This document shows, piece by piece, positions 52,539 through 60,739 of a stretch of DNA of 64,000 nucleotides (its first letter is position 1; the number at the start of each line of letters is the position of its first letter). This stretch comes from Asaia bogorensis. Its GTDB lineage: Bacteria > Pseudomonadota > Alphaproteobacteria > Acetobacterales > Acetobacteraceae. The notes beneath the pieces are model-generated. The model ran no database searches, was not told the DNA's origin, and worked only from the letters and a program-made list of their open reading frames with translations. Made by a program: the position numbers and the translations under genes. The stretch spans positions 1-64,000 of the forward strand of contig NZ_UEGO01000031.1 of the NCBI RefSeq assembly GCF_900465345.1, read 5' to 3'.

Positions 52539-53875
52539 TCCTCCAGAATACGGGCGCGAGCGACGCCAGCGCGTTCCAGCGCCTCACCGAGCGCAACAAG
52601 ACGATCTTCCCGCCCCGGCTGCGCCACGAGCTGGACGCCAAGCGGCATCCCGCTGCCGACATTCGTGTCGATGGCTAGAGGCACTGTCAGGACAGGGAAA
52701 CCGGCCAGAGTCAGGGGCTGGGTATAGAGGCCGAGATTGGCACGAGCGGAAACCGGTTGACCACCAATTTCGATGACGGGCATGTCAATCTGCGGGGCGG
52801 GGCCGACCACGGCGGGTGCAACCAGAATATCCGCCTCCAGAAAGGCCTCATGCATACGCTCACGAAACCAGTGGCGGATCTTGTGCGCCCTGAAAACATG
52901 CGGCGCCGGTACAAGAGCTCCTGCGAGCAGGCGATCACGCACCGCCGGGTCATACCGTTCCGGGCTATGACGCAGGCGATCGAGATGCAGGCCTGCCCCT
53001 TCGGATGCGCTGATGACAAATGCCGCGGCACGCGCCGTTGCGACCTCTGGCAGAACGATCTCGCTGCGTATCGACAGGGCCGTGCAGAAAGCCGCAAGGG
53101 CCGCTTCCATCTCCGGCGACATATCCTGGGCAAACCAGCCGCCGAGCCGCGCCATTTTCAGCCCTGCAACCTCTACCTGCGCCAGTGATGACCCGCTCAG
53201 CACCTCCACCACCACACGCATATCGGCAGCGCTGGCGGTGAAAGGCCCAACCGTATCGAGACTGGCGACAAAAGGATAAGACCCCGATACCGGCAGCATG
53301 CCCTGCGTGGCACGCAGGCCCCACACGCCACAAAGCGATGCCGGCACACGGATCGAGCCATTCGTGTCGGAGCCGAGGGAGAGCGGGAAATATCCCGCAG
53401 CGACGCCTGCCGCCGACCCACCGGAAGACCCCCCGGCGAGACGCGCGCTGTCATGCGGGTTTTTCGTCATGCCATAATGGGCATTGTCTGTCGCAAAACC
53501 GTAGGCAAATTCATCCATATTGGTCGTGGCGAGCGGTATGGCACCAGCCTCGATCAGCCTGCTGACCAGCAGCGCGTCACAATCGGCCGGCGCTTCGCCA
53601 GCCAGAACCTCCGACCCAGCCGTAGTGACCAGACCTTGCACATCAAAAAGATCCTTGATGCCAAAAGGCACCCCTGCCAGCGGTCCGGGGTCGATCCCCT
53701 CGGCCACAAGAGCATCGATCCGGCGTGCCTGATCGAGCGCCCGCTCGGACAAAAGGCGCGTGACGGCATTGATGGTGCCATCGCGCCTGGTGACACGGTC
53801 CAGGCAGCTCTCGATCAGGCCGAAGGCGCTGCGTTCGCTCGACCTGACAGCGCGCGCAATCTCGGTAGCGTTCAT
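52535..53875 (-). CDS. AtzE/HpxY-like amidase
   Basis: This 446-residue amidase-signature enzyme has the Lys of the Ser-cisSer-Lys triad in GVPFGIKDLFDV, the glycine/serine-rich GGSSGGSAAGVAAG, and the nucleophile region SLGSDTNGSIRVPA. Relatives of the AtzE/HpxY type need a small DUF4089 partner and hydrolyse carboxylated ureides. That partner directly precedes it and overlaps by four bases. I start at ATG 53875 (MNATEIARAV); the frame to 53983 would be read through the partner gene. Confidence 0.9.
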   Translation of the reverse strand: MNATEIARAVRSSERSAFGLIESCLDRVTRRDGTINAVTRLLSERALDQARRIDALVAEGIDPGPLAGVPFGIKDLFDVQGLVTTAGSEVLAGEAPADCDALLVSRLIEAGAIPLATTNMDEFAYGFATDNAHYGMTKNPHDSARLAGGSSGGSAAGVAAGYFPLSLGSDTNGSIRVPASLCGVWGLRATQGMLPVSGSYPFVASLDTVGPFTASAADMRVVVEVLSGSSLAQVEVAGLKMARLGGWFAQDMSPEMEAALAAFCTALSIRSEIVLPEVATARAAAFVISASEGAGLHLDRLRHSPERYDPAVRDRLLAGALVPAPHVFRAHKIRHWFRERMHEAFLEADILVAPAVVGPAPQIDMPVIEIGGQPVSARANLGLYTQPLTLAGFPVLTVPLAIDTNVGSGMPLGVQLVAQPGREDRLVALGEALERAGVARARILED

Positions 53876-54045
53876 GGATGATACTCGAAAGCGGGCTCCG
53901 TGCGCTCGGGCAGATCGAGCGAAAGGACAAGCTTCTGGTAGCGCGCGAGCATGACGAGGTTTTCCAGCACGCCGGGCTGGCAATCAACCGGAATCGTCAG
54001 ATCGAGCGCAGCCGCACGCGCATTGAGCGTGGCCTCATCAATCAT
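53872..54045 (-). CDS. DUF4089/AtzG/HpxX-like small subunit
   Basis: This short 57-residue gene begins MIDEATLNARAAALDLT and ends AFEYHP. It resembles the small helical subunits (AtzG/HpxX) that stabilise AtzE-type amidases; the segment CQPGVLENLVMLARYQKL is typical. It overlaps the flavoprotein stop and the amidase start by ATGA at each end, so all three are strictly coupled. I rely on position, length and pattern for the assignment. Confidence 0.85.
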   Translation of the reverse strand: MIDEATLNARAAALDLTIPVDCQPGVLENLVMLARYQKLVLSLDLPERTEPAFEYHP

Positions 54046-55484
54046 GCCTGCTCCTCACCCTCCCGACCGAGACTGACGAGTTCCTCCGCGTCATAGGCGA
54101 GCAGACTTTCGAGATGCTTTTCACCGTCCTGAACGAACAGATCACAGGCAATCGAGCGGGCCAGACGGTCCACGCCATAGCGCATGCCGCTGATCGACGC
54201 GCCCGAAAGCCCCATGCTCGGCGTCGCCGCAAAGGTGAAGTTATAGATCGCCCCCAGCATGGCAGCATCAGGATGCGCAGGGTCGCGCGGCAGGAACTGG
54301 CTCTGCGGTCCAAGATAGGGATAGGAGTCCAGAACGGCGCTTTCCTCACCCTCGGGGGCCTCGAAACGATCGCGCCACAGCGCGACGTTTCCGGCAAAGG
54401 AGGCAGTTTCCGGACGCTTGCTGAAATCGATCACGAATCCGGTGCCGATAATCAGGAAGTCAAATTCCATCGTCCCATGAGGCGTGTCGACGGTAATGGT
54501 CTCACCCTCGCAGCGCGCGCCCAGCCAAGGCGTATCGCCATGGAAACTGAACCCGTCATGACGGCTGCAACGCCAGAACGTATCCTGCGGCGGCGGCTGG
54601 TTGAGGTCGAAGATACGACGCATGAAGCGCCAGCGCGTCAGATCGGGCAGCGCCGGGAAATGGGCCAGGAACCCGGCATTTTCCATCCAGCGATAAGGGT
54701 TGATGCGCGGCAGGGTCTTGCGGCGTATGCAGACGGAAACCGAACTGGCACCGGCTTCCAGCGCGGTCGCTGCATTATCGAAGGCGGAGGCCCCACCGCC
54801 GAGCACACCGACACGCTTGCCACGCAACGCCTCGAAGTCGATCGGCTGATGCGTATGGGCGTAGAGATGGCTGGGAACCGCCTCGCGTATGAATTCCGGC
54901 ACATGCCATGACCCGCTGCCCTCAATGCCGGTCGCCAGCACGAGGCGGCGTGCCCAGACGTGAGAGATCTCTCCTTCCTGCGAGCGGAACTGAAGATGCA
55001 GCAAGCCATCCTGCCAGACGACATCGACCAGTTCACGGTCATGCTCTACAGGCAGGGCAAGCGTTTCCTCATACCAGTCGAGATAAGCCTGCCAGTCGCG
55101 CCGGTCGATCTTGCCCAGCGACTCCCATGCATCCTTGCCATAACGCGCCTCAAACCAGCTTCGCGGTGTCAGTGAGGGGATGCCGAGATCAGGGCCAGTC
55201 ACATGTTTGGGCGTACGCAGCGTGATCATACGGGCAAAAGTAATCCAGGGTCCCGCCTGCCCTTTTTTTGCGCGCTCGAATACCCGAACGTTATGCACGC
55301 CTATGCGACGAAGCGCGAAAGAGGTCGAGAGACCTCCCTGCCCGCCACCGATCACCGCAACATCAAGTACCGGCTCGCCATGATGGGTCAGCGTGGACGA
55401 GACCCAGGGACCCGACGCATAGGCAATTTTCTGAAGATCCTCATGAACCCGGTCAGCGAGGTCACGGAGCGCTTTGTTCTGCAT
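54042..55484 (-). CDS. FAD/NAD(P)-dependent monooxygenase of the purine operon
   Basis: This 480-residue flavoprotein resembles FMO/Baeyer–Villiger-like oxidoreductases. An FAD-binding GGGQGGLSTSFALRR lies near residue 43, and a second Rossmann motif, GVLGGGASAFDNAAT, lies in the middle. LIIGTGFVIDFSKRP follows. The start is ATG 55484 (MQNKALRD); the open frame to 55736 overlaps the phosphatase gene. No uricase or HpxO-type urate hydroxylase is seen in this operon, which begins chemically with HIU. This enzyme is therefore a candidate for the urate-oxidising step or for another purine hydroxylation. That role is inference. Confidence 0.8.
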   Translation of the reverse strand: MQNKALRDLADRVHEDLQKIAYASGPWVSSTLTHHGEPVLDVAVIGGGQGGLSTSFALRRIGVHNVRVFERAKKGQAGPWITFARMITLRTPKHVTGPDLGIPSLTPRSWFEARYGKDAWESLGKIDRRDWQAYLDWYEETLALPVEHDRELVDVVWQDGLLHLQFRSQEGEISHVWARRLVLATGIEGSGSWHVPEFIREAVPSHLYAHTHQPIDFEALRGKRVGVLGGGASAFDNAATALEAGASSVSVCIRRKTLPRINPYRWMENAGFLAHFPALPDLTRWRFMRRIFDLNQPPPQDTFWRCSRHDGFSFHGDTPWLGARCEGETITVDTPHGTMEFDFLIIGTGFVIDFSKRPETASFAGNVALWRDRFEAPEGEESAVLDSYPYLGPQSQFLPRDPAHPDAAMLGAIYNFTFAATPSMGLSGASISGMRYGVDRLARSIACDLFVQDGEKHLESLLAYDAEELVSLGREGEEQA

Positions 55485-55485
55485 T

Positions 55486-56214
55486 TCAGGGCACCCGGTA
55501 AAATGGATTGGGAAGGAGAAAACCACGGTCGGCATGGCCGCCCGCGAGATCGGAGGGCTGATCACCGATATTGGCGATAATGTGATAACCCTTTTGTTCA
55601 ATCTCGCTTCGGGCCGCCGCCTTGTAGTCGGAGGCTGATGGCGTATGACTGCCCTCCGGCCTGAGCACGAGACCCGACCATCCGGCATAACCGGCGGCGC
55701 CGAGATTACGCGCCGTGTCGGTACGCTCGTTCTCACTGCGCCCGGTCACGAAAAACACGGACACGCCACGCTGTTGGGCCATACGATAAAGAGCGAGGGT
55801 GGAGGGAAAGGCCTGCGCCTTGGCGCTCATTTCCCAGGCCATCACGCCGCACGGCCCCTTGGGCAGGAGATCGCACTGACCATCATGGAAATAAGCGAAA
55901 TGATTGGCCTGTATCTCAGGCCAGTTGGAAAGCGATGTCTCGTCGATATCCAGGACAATCGCAGGCTTGCCCACATGTGCCGCACGCAGACGAACCCACT
56001 CCGATGCCTCCTCGATCACGTTGGCGAACTCACGATCATAGGCCCCGCTGTCGTGGTAGGCGGTGGCCGCAATCTCTGCATCGCCTACATTAGCCGGGGC
56101 CGCATGGGCAGCGCCCGCTGCCGTAACCCCGAGCATGGCGGCAAGCGCCAATGCGTGCCCGAAACGGTTCGAGCGCCGGCGTGAAACGGAAAGGACGATA
56201 GACCGATAATTCAT
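55486..56214 (-). CDS. secreted HAD-type acid phosphatase (class B/C-like)
   Basis: This 242-residue protein has an N-terminal signal peptide (HALALAAMLGVTAAGAAHAA) and the PF03767-type acid phosphatase fold. The catalytic DxD-type motif is VLDIDETSLSNW, with VFFVTGRSENER as the second motif and GDQPSDL as the last. Relatives such as P4/OlpA dephosphorylate nucleotides outside the cytoplasm. As the first gene of the purine operon it could release nucleosides for uptake. ATG 56214 (MNYRSIV) gives a proper signal peptide. Confidence 0.85.
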   Translation of the reverse strand: MNYRSIVLSVSRRRSNRFGHALALAAMLGVTAAGAAHAAPANVGDAEIAATAYHDSGAYDREFANVIEEASEWVRLRAAHVGKPAIVLDIDETSLSNWPEIQANHFAYFHDGQCDLLPKGPCGVMAWEMSAKAQAFPSTLALYRMAQQRGVSVFFVTGRSENERTDTARNLGAAGYAGWSGLVLRPEGSHTPSASDYKAAARSEIEQKGYHIIANIGDQPSDLAGGHADRGFLLPNPFYRVP

Positions 56215-56400
56215 GGAAGGCGGCGCTCCTGTGAAGCCAAGATACAATCGCATCATCTTCACAGCTGTAGAGACCCCTCACAAGACCGTAACGCCGGGGC
56301 ATGTCCTTGCCTCAAACAATCGTTTTTCATACCCGCCCCGTCCTGTATTGATATCTCGTTCCCCAAGTGAAACAGATCATCTCCTCTTCGTCTATCCCTC

Positions 56401-56410
56401 TTGTGCACAA
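56401..56410. promoter_or_regulatory. palindrome TTGTGCACAA between the purine operon and tetR-like gene
   Basis: This perfect 10-bp palindrome sits in the 314-bp divergent region (56215–56528), about 185 bp from one start and 120 bp from the other. It is a plausible operator for the adjacent TetR-family regulator. The rest of the interval shows no gene; it is relatively AT-rich near the regulator. Confidence 0.4.
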
Positions 56411-56528
56411 ACCGGCATGAGTCCTATTTTGTGAATTATGATTCAGGTTTTCCATATGACGATGCAACTACTTGCAAATACCCTAATATCCGCCTAGACA
56501 CGGTCGTATACAACGAAGCAGTCGGGAG

Positions 56529-57146
56529 ATGATTTTGGGCGCGCCTCGGGAAATTGCGGTCGTGACCATTCTGGAGGCCGCGGAAAAGATCTTCTCCGAA
56601 CATGGCTTCAGCGGTGCGAGCATTGCTGCTGTGGCCAGGGAAGCCGGTATTCCCAAAGCCAATATTCATTATTATTTCTCCACCAAGGAGGTTCTGTACC
56701 AGGAAGTGCTTCGGCGAACTGTACAGGAATGGCTCCAGGAATGTGAAACCTGGCTTCGCCCCGAGAATACAGCTTCTACGGCCCTGCGCGCCTATATCGG
56801 CTCCAAGCTGGCCTTTTCGCGTGCCAATCCCCATGCCTCACGCCTTTTCGCGCATGAGATCATCGGGGGGGCGCGCTATTTGCACGACTATCTCTCGACA
56901 ACCCTGCGTGAGGCGATAGCGCCGTTCGGTGAAACATTCAGGGTTTGGATGGAGCGGGGCGAGATTCCGCAGGTCGATCCCACGCATTTCCTGTTCTGTC
57001 TCTGGGCCATGACGCAATGGTATGCGGATATGCAGCCTCAGGTAACCGCACTGCTCGGCAAGGAAACGCTCGAAGAAAGCGATTTTGATGCTGCGGCAGA
57101 AACAATCCTGGCCCTCGTTCTCGCCAGAGAGGACATAGCAGCCTGA
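56529..57146 (+). CDS. TetR-family regulator, RutR-like
   Basis: This 205-residue protein has an N-terminal TetR HTH (AAEKIFSEHGFSGASIAAVA, REAGIPKANIHYYFSTKEVL). The C-terminal domain resembles RutR/YcdC proteins (FAHEIIGGARYLHDYLSTTL; VDPTHFLFCLWAMTQWYADM). RutR senses uracil and controls nucleobase use. Divergent placement next to a purine catabolic operon suggests local control of it, with a nucleobase or ureide ligand. The start at 56529 fits the family length; the two initial residues before LGAP may vary. Confidence 0.82.
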   Translation: MILGAPREIAVVTILEAAEKIFSEHGFSGASIAAVAREAGIPKANIHYYFSTKEVLYQEVLRRTVQEWLQECETWLRPENTASTALRAYIGSKLAFSRANPHASRLFAHEIIGGARYLHDYLSTTLREAIAPFGETFRVWMERGEIPQVDPTHFLFCLWAMTQWYADMQPQVTALLGKETLEESDFDAAAETILALVLAREDIAA

Positions 57147-57151
57147 GGCCT

Positions 57152-57168
57152 CTCCTCCGGAGGAGGCC
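57152..57168. terminator. possible convergent terminator
   Basis: ggcctctcctcc is followed at once by ggaggaggcc, giving a GC-rich stem with a 2-nt bulge between the convergent tetR-like and MFS genes. It lacks a T-run. Confidence 0.35.
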
Positions 57169-57179
57169 GTGCTGGTGGT

Positions 57180-58337
57180 TTATCCTCGGGCCACCGAGGG
57201 TACACGAACGAGCAGAACAATCAGGATAGCGAGTGCGGCAAGTGCGGCACCGCTCATGGAAACAGCACCATAGCCGAACCCCTGAGACAGGACCGCGCCG
57301 CCCAGCCAGGCACCAAGCGCGTTGCCAAGGTTGAAGGCGCCGATATTGACTGATGACGCCAGAGCCGGGGCGCGTTGTGCCGCCTGCATCGTGCGCATCT
57401 GCAGAGCAGGCATGATGGCGAAAGAGGCCGCACTCCACACCAGAATACCAAGTATGGCGCCAATCGGGCTAACCGCAATGAACGGGTAGATCAGCATGAT
57501 GCCACCCAGCACAGGCAGCATCAGCAACAGGGCAAATCGCGTGGAGCGATCGGCCAGACGACCACCAAGCGCTGCGCCAATGCTGAAACCGACGCCGATC
57601 GTCATGAGCGCGAGGGTGACGAGTCCCTCACTGGCATGGGTGATGCTGTGCAGGAAGGGGGCGATATAAGTGTAGAGAACGAACATGATCCCTGCACCGA
57701 GTGTCGTGACGGCAAGGGCCAGCAACACCTCACCGCCTGCCAGAACGCGCAATTCGCCAAGGATATCCGGGCGTGGATTGCTGCCCCGTGGTGGCAGGGC
57801 CATGCTGAGGGCCAGCACGGCCAGGGCGCCGAGCAGCGCCGTCACCAGAAAGGCGCTACGCCACCCCATGGTGTCGCCCAGCCAGGTTGCCGCAGGCACC
57901 CCGAAGATATTTGCGATGGTCAGCCCCATGAACATCGACGCCACCGCGGAGGCACGACGCTCTGGGGCCACGACACTCGATGCCTCGACAGCCCCGAGGC
58001 CGAAAAACGCCCCGTGTGACAGGCTGGTGATCACTCGCCAGATCATCAGAACGACATAGCTGTGGCTGAGCCCGGCACCAAGGTTGCCGATAATGAAAAG
58101 CCCCATCAACCCGACCAGGGCGGCCTTGCGCGATACGGCCCCCAGCAGCAGCGTCATGATGGGCGCCCCCAACATGACACCAAAGGCATAGGCACTCACG
58201 AGCGACCCGGCCTTGGGCACGCTGATGTGAAGATCCTGGGCAATGACCGGCAACAACCCCATCGGGGTGAACTCGGTCGTGCCTATGGCAAAAGCCCCCA
58301 CTGCCAGCGCGAGCAGCGCCCCTCGAGCCGAACCCAT
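57180..58337 (-). CDS. MFS transporter, AraJ/DHA1-like
   Basis: This 385-residue major facilitator has 12 predicted hydrophobic segments. The N-terminal AVGAFAIGTTEFTPMGLLPV is typical of the AraJ/YdhP sugar-efflux/DHA1 group, with a TM4–5 region SLSHGAFFGLGAVEAS. It is an inner-membrane exporter with unknown substrate. ATG 58337 (MGSARGALLAL) gives the first helix at the right place; the frame to 58472 adds an atypical extension. It is divergent from the aminotransferase; CTTGCGCAAG (58360–58369) in the gap is a possible operator. Confidence 0.9.
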   Translation of the reverse strand: MGSARGALLALAVGAFAIGTTEFTPMGLLPVIAQDLHISVPKAGSLVSAYAFGVMLGAPIMTLLLGAVSRKAALVGLMGLFIIGNLGAGLSHSYVVLMIWRVITSLSHGAFFGLGAVEASSVVAPERRASAVASMFMGLTIANIFGVPAATWLGDTMGWRSAFLVTALLGALAVLALSMALPPRGSNPRPDILGELRVLAGGEVLLALAVTTLGAGIMFVLYTYIAPFLHSITHASEGLVTLALMTIGVGFSIGAALGGRLADRSTRFALLLMLPVLGGIMLIYPFIAVSPIGAILGILVWSAASFAIMPALQMRTMQAAQRAPALASSVNIGAFNLGNALGAWLGGAVLSQGFGYGAVSMSGAALAALAILIVLLVRVPSVARG

Positions 58338-58446
58338 CTTACCCCCTGCCGAATTAAAGCTTGCGCAAGTTCTTCTTACTTTCCAGATCCTGCGCCCCGT
58401 GCCACGATTTTCTCCTGATGTTTCCACAAGGAGCCGGATCGAGACA

Positions 58447-59766
58447 ATGACCACACCATTTGCCGACAGCAATCACGACGCCCTTTGGCTGCCCTTCACG
58501 GCCAATCGCCAGTTTCGCGATGCCCCGCGCATGCTCGTTTCGGCAAAAGGTATGTATTACCGGGATGATAAAGGCCGCGAAGTCCTGGATGGTTGCGCGG
58601 GACTCTGGTGCGTCAATGCAGGCCATGGGGCACCGCGTATCGTGGAAGCCGTGCAGAAGACGGTCGCGACACTTGATTTTGCCCCCGCTTTCCAGATGGG
58701 CCACCCCCTGGCTTTCGAGGCCGCAGACCGTGTCGCGCGCCTGGCCCCTAATCCGCTCAATCACGTTTTCTTCTGCAACTCCGGCTCTGAAGCAGGCGAC
58801 ACGGCGCTCAAGATCGCCATCGCCTATCATCGCCTGCGTGGCGAAGGCACACGCACCCGCCTGATCGGGCGTGAACGCGCCTATCATGGCGTCGGGTTTG
58901 GCGGCATTTCGGTCGGCGGCATTTCGGGCAATCGCAAGCTTTATGGTTCGCTGCTGACCGGGGTGGACCATCTGCCCCATACGCTCGATCTGCGTCGCAA
59001 TGCTTTCTCGCGCGGCCTGCCGGAACATGGCGCGGAACTGGCTGACGATCTGGAGCGCATCGTCGCCCTTCATGACGCCTCGAACATCGCGGCTGTTATT
59101 GTCGAACCCATGGCTGGCTCGACAGGCGTGCTGCCAGCGCCGAAGGGCTATCTCAAACGCCTGCGCGAGATCTGCACCAAGCATGGCATCGTGCTGATTT
59201 TCGATGAGGTCATCACCGGTTTCGGTCGTCTGGGCGCGTCTTTCGCCGCCGAGAAATACGGCGTCGTGCCCGACATCATGACGGTGGCCAAGGGTATCAC
59301 CAATGGTACGATCCCGATGGGTGCCAATATCGTATCCGACGAGATTTTCGACGCGTTCATGCAGGGACCGCGCGAGGCCATCGACCTGCCGCATGGCTAC
59401 ACCTACTCGGCCCACCCCATCGCCTGTGCAGCTGCCATTGCCACACTCGACACCTATGCCGAGGAGCATCTGTTCGAACGCGCAGCCGCGCTCTCGCCGT
59501 ATTTCGAGGAGGCTGCCCATTCGTTGAAGGGTGCGCCCCATGTGGTCGATATCCGCAACGAGGGGCTTGTGGCCGGTATCGAACTTGCCCCCCGCGTCGC
59601 CAAGACGACACGTGCTTTCGAGGTGTTCGAGCGCGCTTTCCATGAAGGGCTGCTGCTGCGCTACACAGGTGACATCCTCGCCATTTCACCGCCGCTGATC
59701 ATCGAGAAGAACGAGATCGATCGCATCTTCGAGACGATCGGCCGGATCCTCAAGACGATCAATTGA
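58447..59766 (+). CDS. class III aminotransferase, omega-amino acid:pyruvate type
   Basis: This 439-residue PLP enzyme resembles beta-alanine:pyruvate transaminases. It starts near TPFADSNHDALWLPFTANRQ and has the class III signature IFDEVITGFGRLGASFAAEK, followed by the PLP Lys in MTVAKGITNG. CNSGSEAGDTALKIA binds phosphate. It moves amino groups from omega-amino acids or amines to pyruvate. AAGGAG lies 14 bp upstream of ATG 58447. A terminator follows the stop. Its exact substrate cannot be told from sequence. Confidence 0.92.
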   Translation: MTTPFADSNHDALWLPFTANRQFRDAPRMLVSAKGMYYRDDKGREVLDGCAGLWCVNAGHGAPRIVEAVQKTVATLDFAPAFQMGHPLAFEAADRVARLAPNPLNHVFFCNSGSEAGDTALKIAIAYHRLRGEGTRTRLIGRERAYHGVGFGGISVGGISGNRKLYGSLLTGVDHLPHTLDLRRNAFSRGLPEHGAELADDLERIVALHDASNIAAVIVEPMAGSTGVLPAPKGYLKRLREICTKHGIVLIFDEVITGFGRLGASFAAEKYGVVPDIMTVAKGITNGTIPMGANIVSDEIFDAFMQGPREAIDLPHGYTYSAHPIACAAAIATLDTYAEEHLFERAAALSPYFEEAAHSLKGAPHVVDIRNEGLVAGIELAPRVAKTTRAFEVFERAFHEGLLLRYTGDILAISPPLIIEKNEIDRIFETIGRILKTIN

Positions 59767-59776
59767 TCAGCCTGGG

Positions 59777-59800
59777 CCCCGGCGATATATGCCGGGGTTT
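59777..59800 (+). terminator. Rho-independent terminator
   Basis: ccccggc (59777–59783) and gccgggg (59791–59797) form a 7-bp stem around a 7-nt loop followed by ttt, just after the aminotransferase stop. Confidence 0.75.
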
Positions 59801-59923
59801 CACCCCCATCGCGCGGATTTTTCGATCTCCTGGCAATCCGGTAGGATCGAGCCTGTTTCAGTCCCATAGTGCGACAAAGCGTCGCCTCGGCCCAAAAACG
59901 TTCAGCCACTCACCCAGCGCCCC

Positions 59924-60739
59924 TCAGGGGACAGATCGGGGCTCACTGTCGAGAACATGGCAGGCATGGTCCTGCAGCTCTTCACCGGAGGCATGGTCAT
60001 CATCATGCGCCACGTCATCAAGCAACGCATAACCTGAGCCAAGCGGCACGAGAACGAGGGTGTGGTCCCCCATTTCCTGTTCGGGATGGGCCAAGGAACC
60101 CGCAAGTATCCTGAATGGCGAGCCGTTCAGCGTCGAGAGATAGAGGGCGCGGTAACGATGTGCACCCAGCGGGACAGGCAGAAATGACCAGCTTGGCCCG
60201 ATACGGTCGCCGTACCGGTCCAGTGTCGCCCTCACCTCAGGGTCCACGCAATCCAGATGGATGTGTAACTGGTTCTGCGAGCGCCCGCGTGACGAATTGA
60301 TCGAAAGGGCAAGTAACCGGTCCGGAACAGGGTGCCCATAAGCTGCGCCTACGCGGTCGCGAAAAGACCAGGCTTCGGCGAAGTAATTGGGCGTTTCGGG
60401 ACGGAGCAGGACCGTGCTCTCCATCCCCGCCACCTTGTCCGTAGGAATCAGAAGATATTGCCCACGCCCCTCAAGCGAATGAAGCAGGGCAATGCCCCGT
60501 GAATGGTCATAGATCACACAGGGCTTCGTCCCTTTGGAGCATCTCGCGCTGACGAGCTTCCAGAGGATATCCGGATCATGATCCTTGTGGATCACCGTGG
60601 CGGCGCGGGATGCAGGTGCAAGACCGACGCTCAGCGCCGTAACGGCGACACCCACCCGCCACATTCCGCGCCTGATGACGCGCGGCAGAGCTCGATCTGA
60701 TCGGGGAAAGAGGGACAGATTCCGACCGCCCCTCAGCAT
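59924..60739 (-). CDS. cdh: CDP-diacylglycerol diphosphatase
   Basis: This 271-residue HIT-superfamily enzyme hydrolyses CDP-diacylglycerol to phosphatidate and CMP. The motif NQLHIHLDC matches the family H-x-H-x-region, and CSKGTKPCVIYD and LLIPTDKVAGMES are typical. A hydrophobic N-terminal segment (VGVAVTALSVGLAPASRAA) acts as signal or anchor. The first about 22 residues may be an over-long start; MWRVGVAV at about 60664 is a good alternative. It overlaps the ppx 3' end by seven bases and may be co-transcribed with it. Confidence 0.88.
   Translation of the reverse strand: MLRGGRNLSLFPRSDRALPRVIRRGMWRVGVAVTALSVGLAPASRAATVIHKDHDPDILWKLVSARCSKGTKPCVIYDHSRGIALLHSLEGRGQYLLIPTDKVAGMESTVLLRPETPNYFAEAWSFRDRVGAAYGHPVPDRLLALSINSSRGRSQNQLHIHLDCVDPEVRATLDRYGDRIGPSWSFLPVPLGAHRYRALYLSTLNGSPFRILAGSLAHPEQEMGDHTLVLVPLGSGYALLDDVAHDDDHASGEELQDHACHVLDSEPRSVP

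Noticed and set aside
58354-59643. Minus-strand frame of 429 codons opposite the aminotransferase
   Set aside because: The plus-strand aminotransferase has all class III motifs; the minus frame looks like nothing known and is an antisense shadow.
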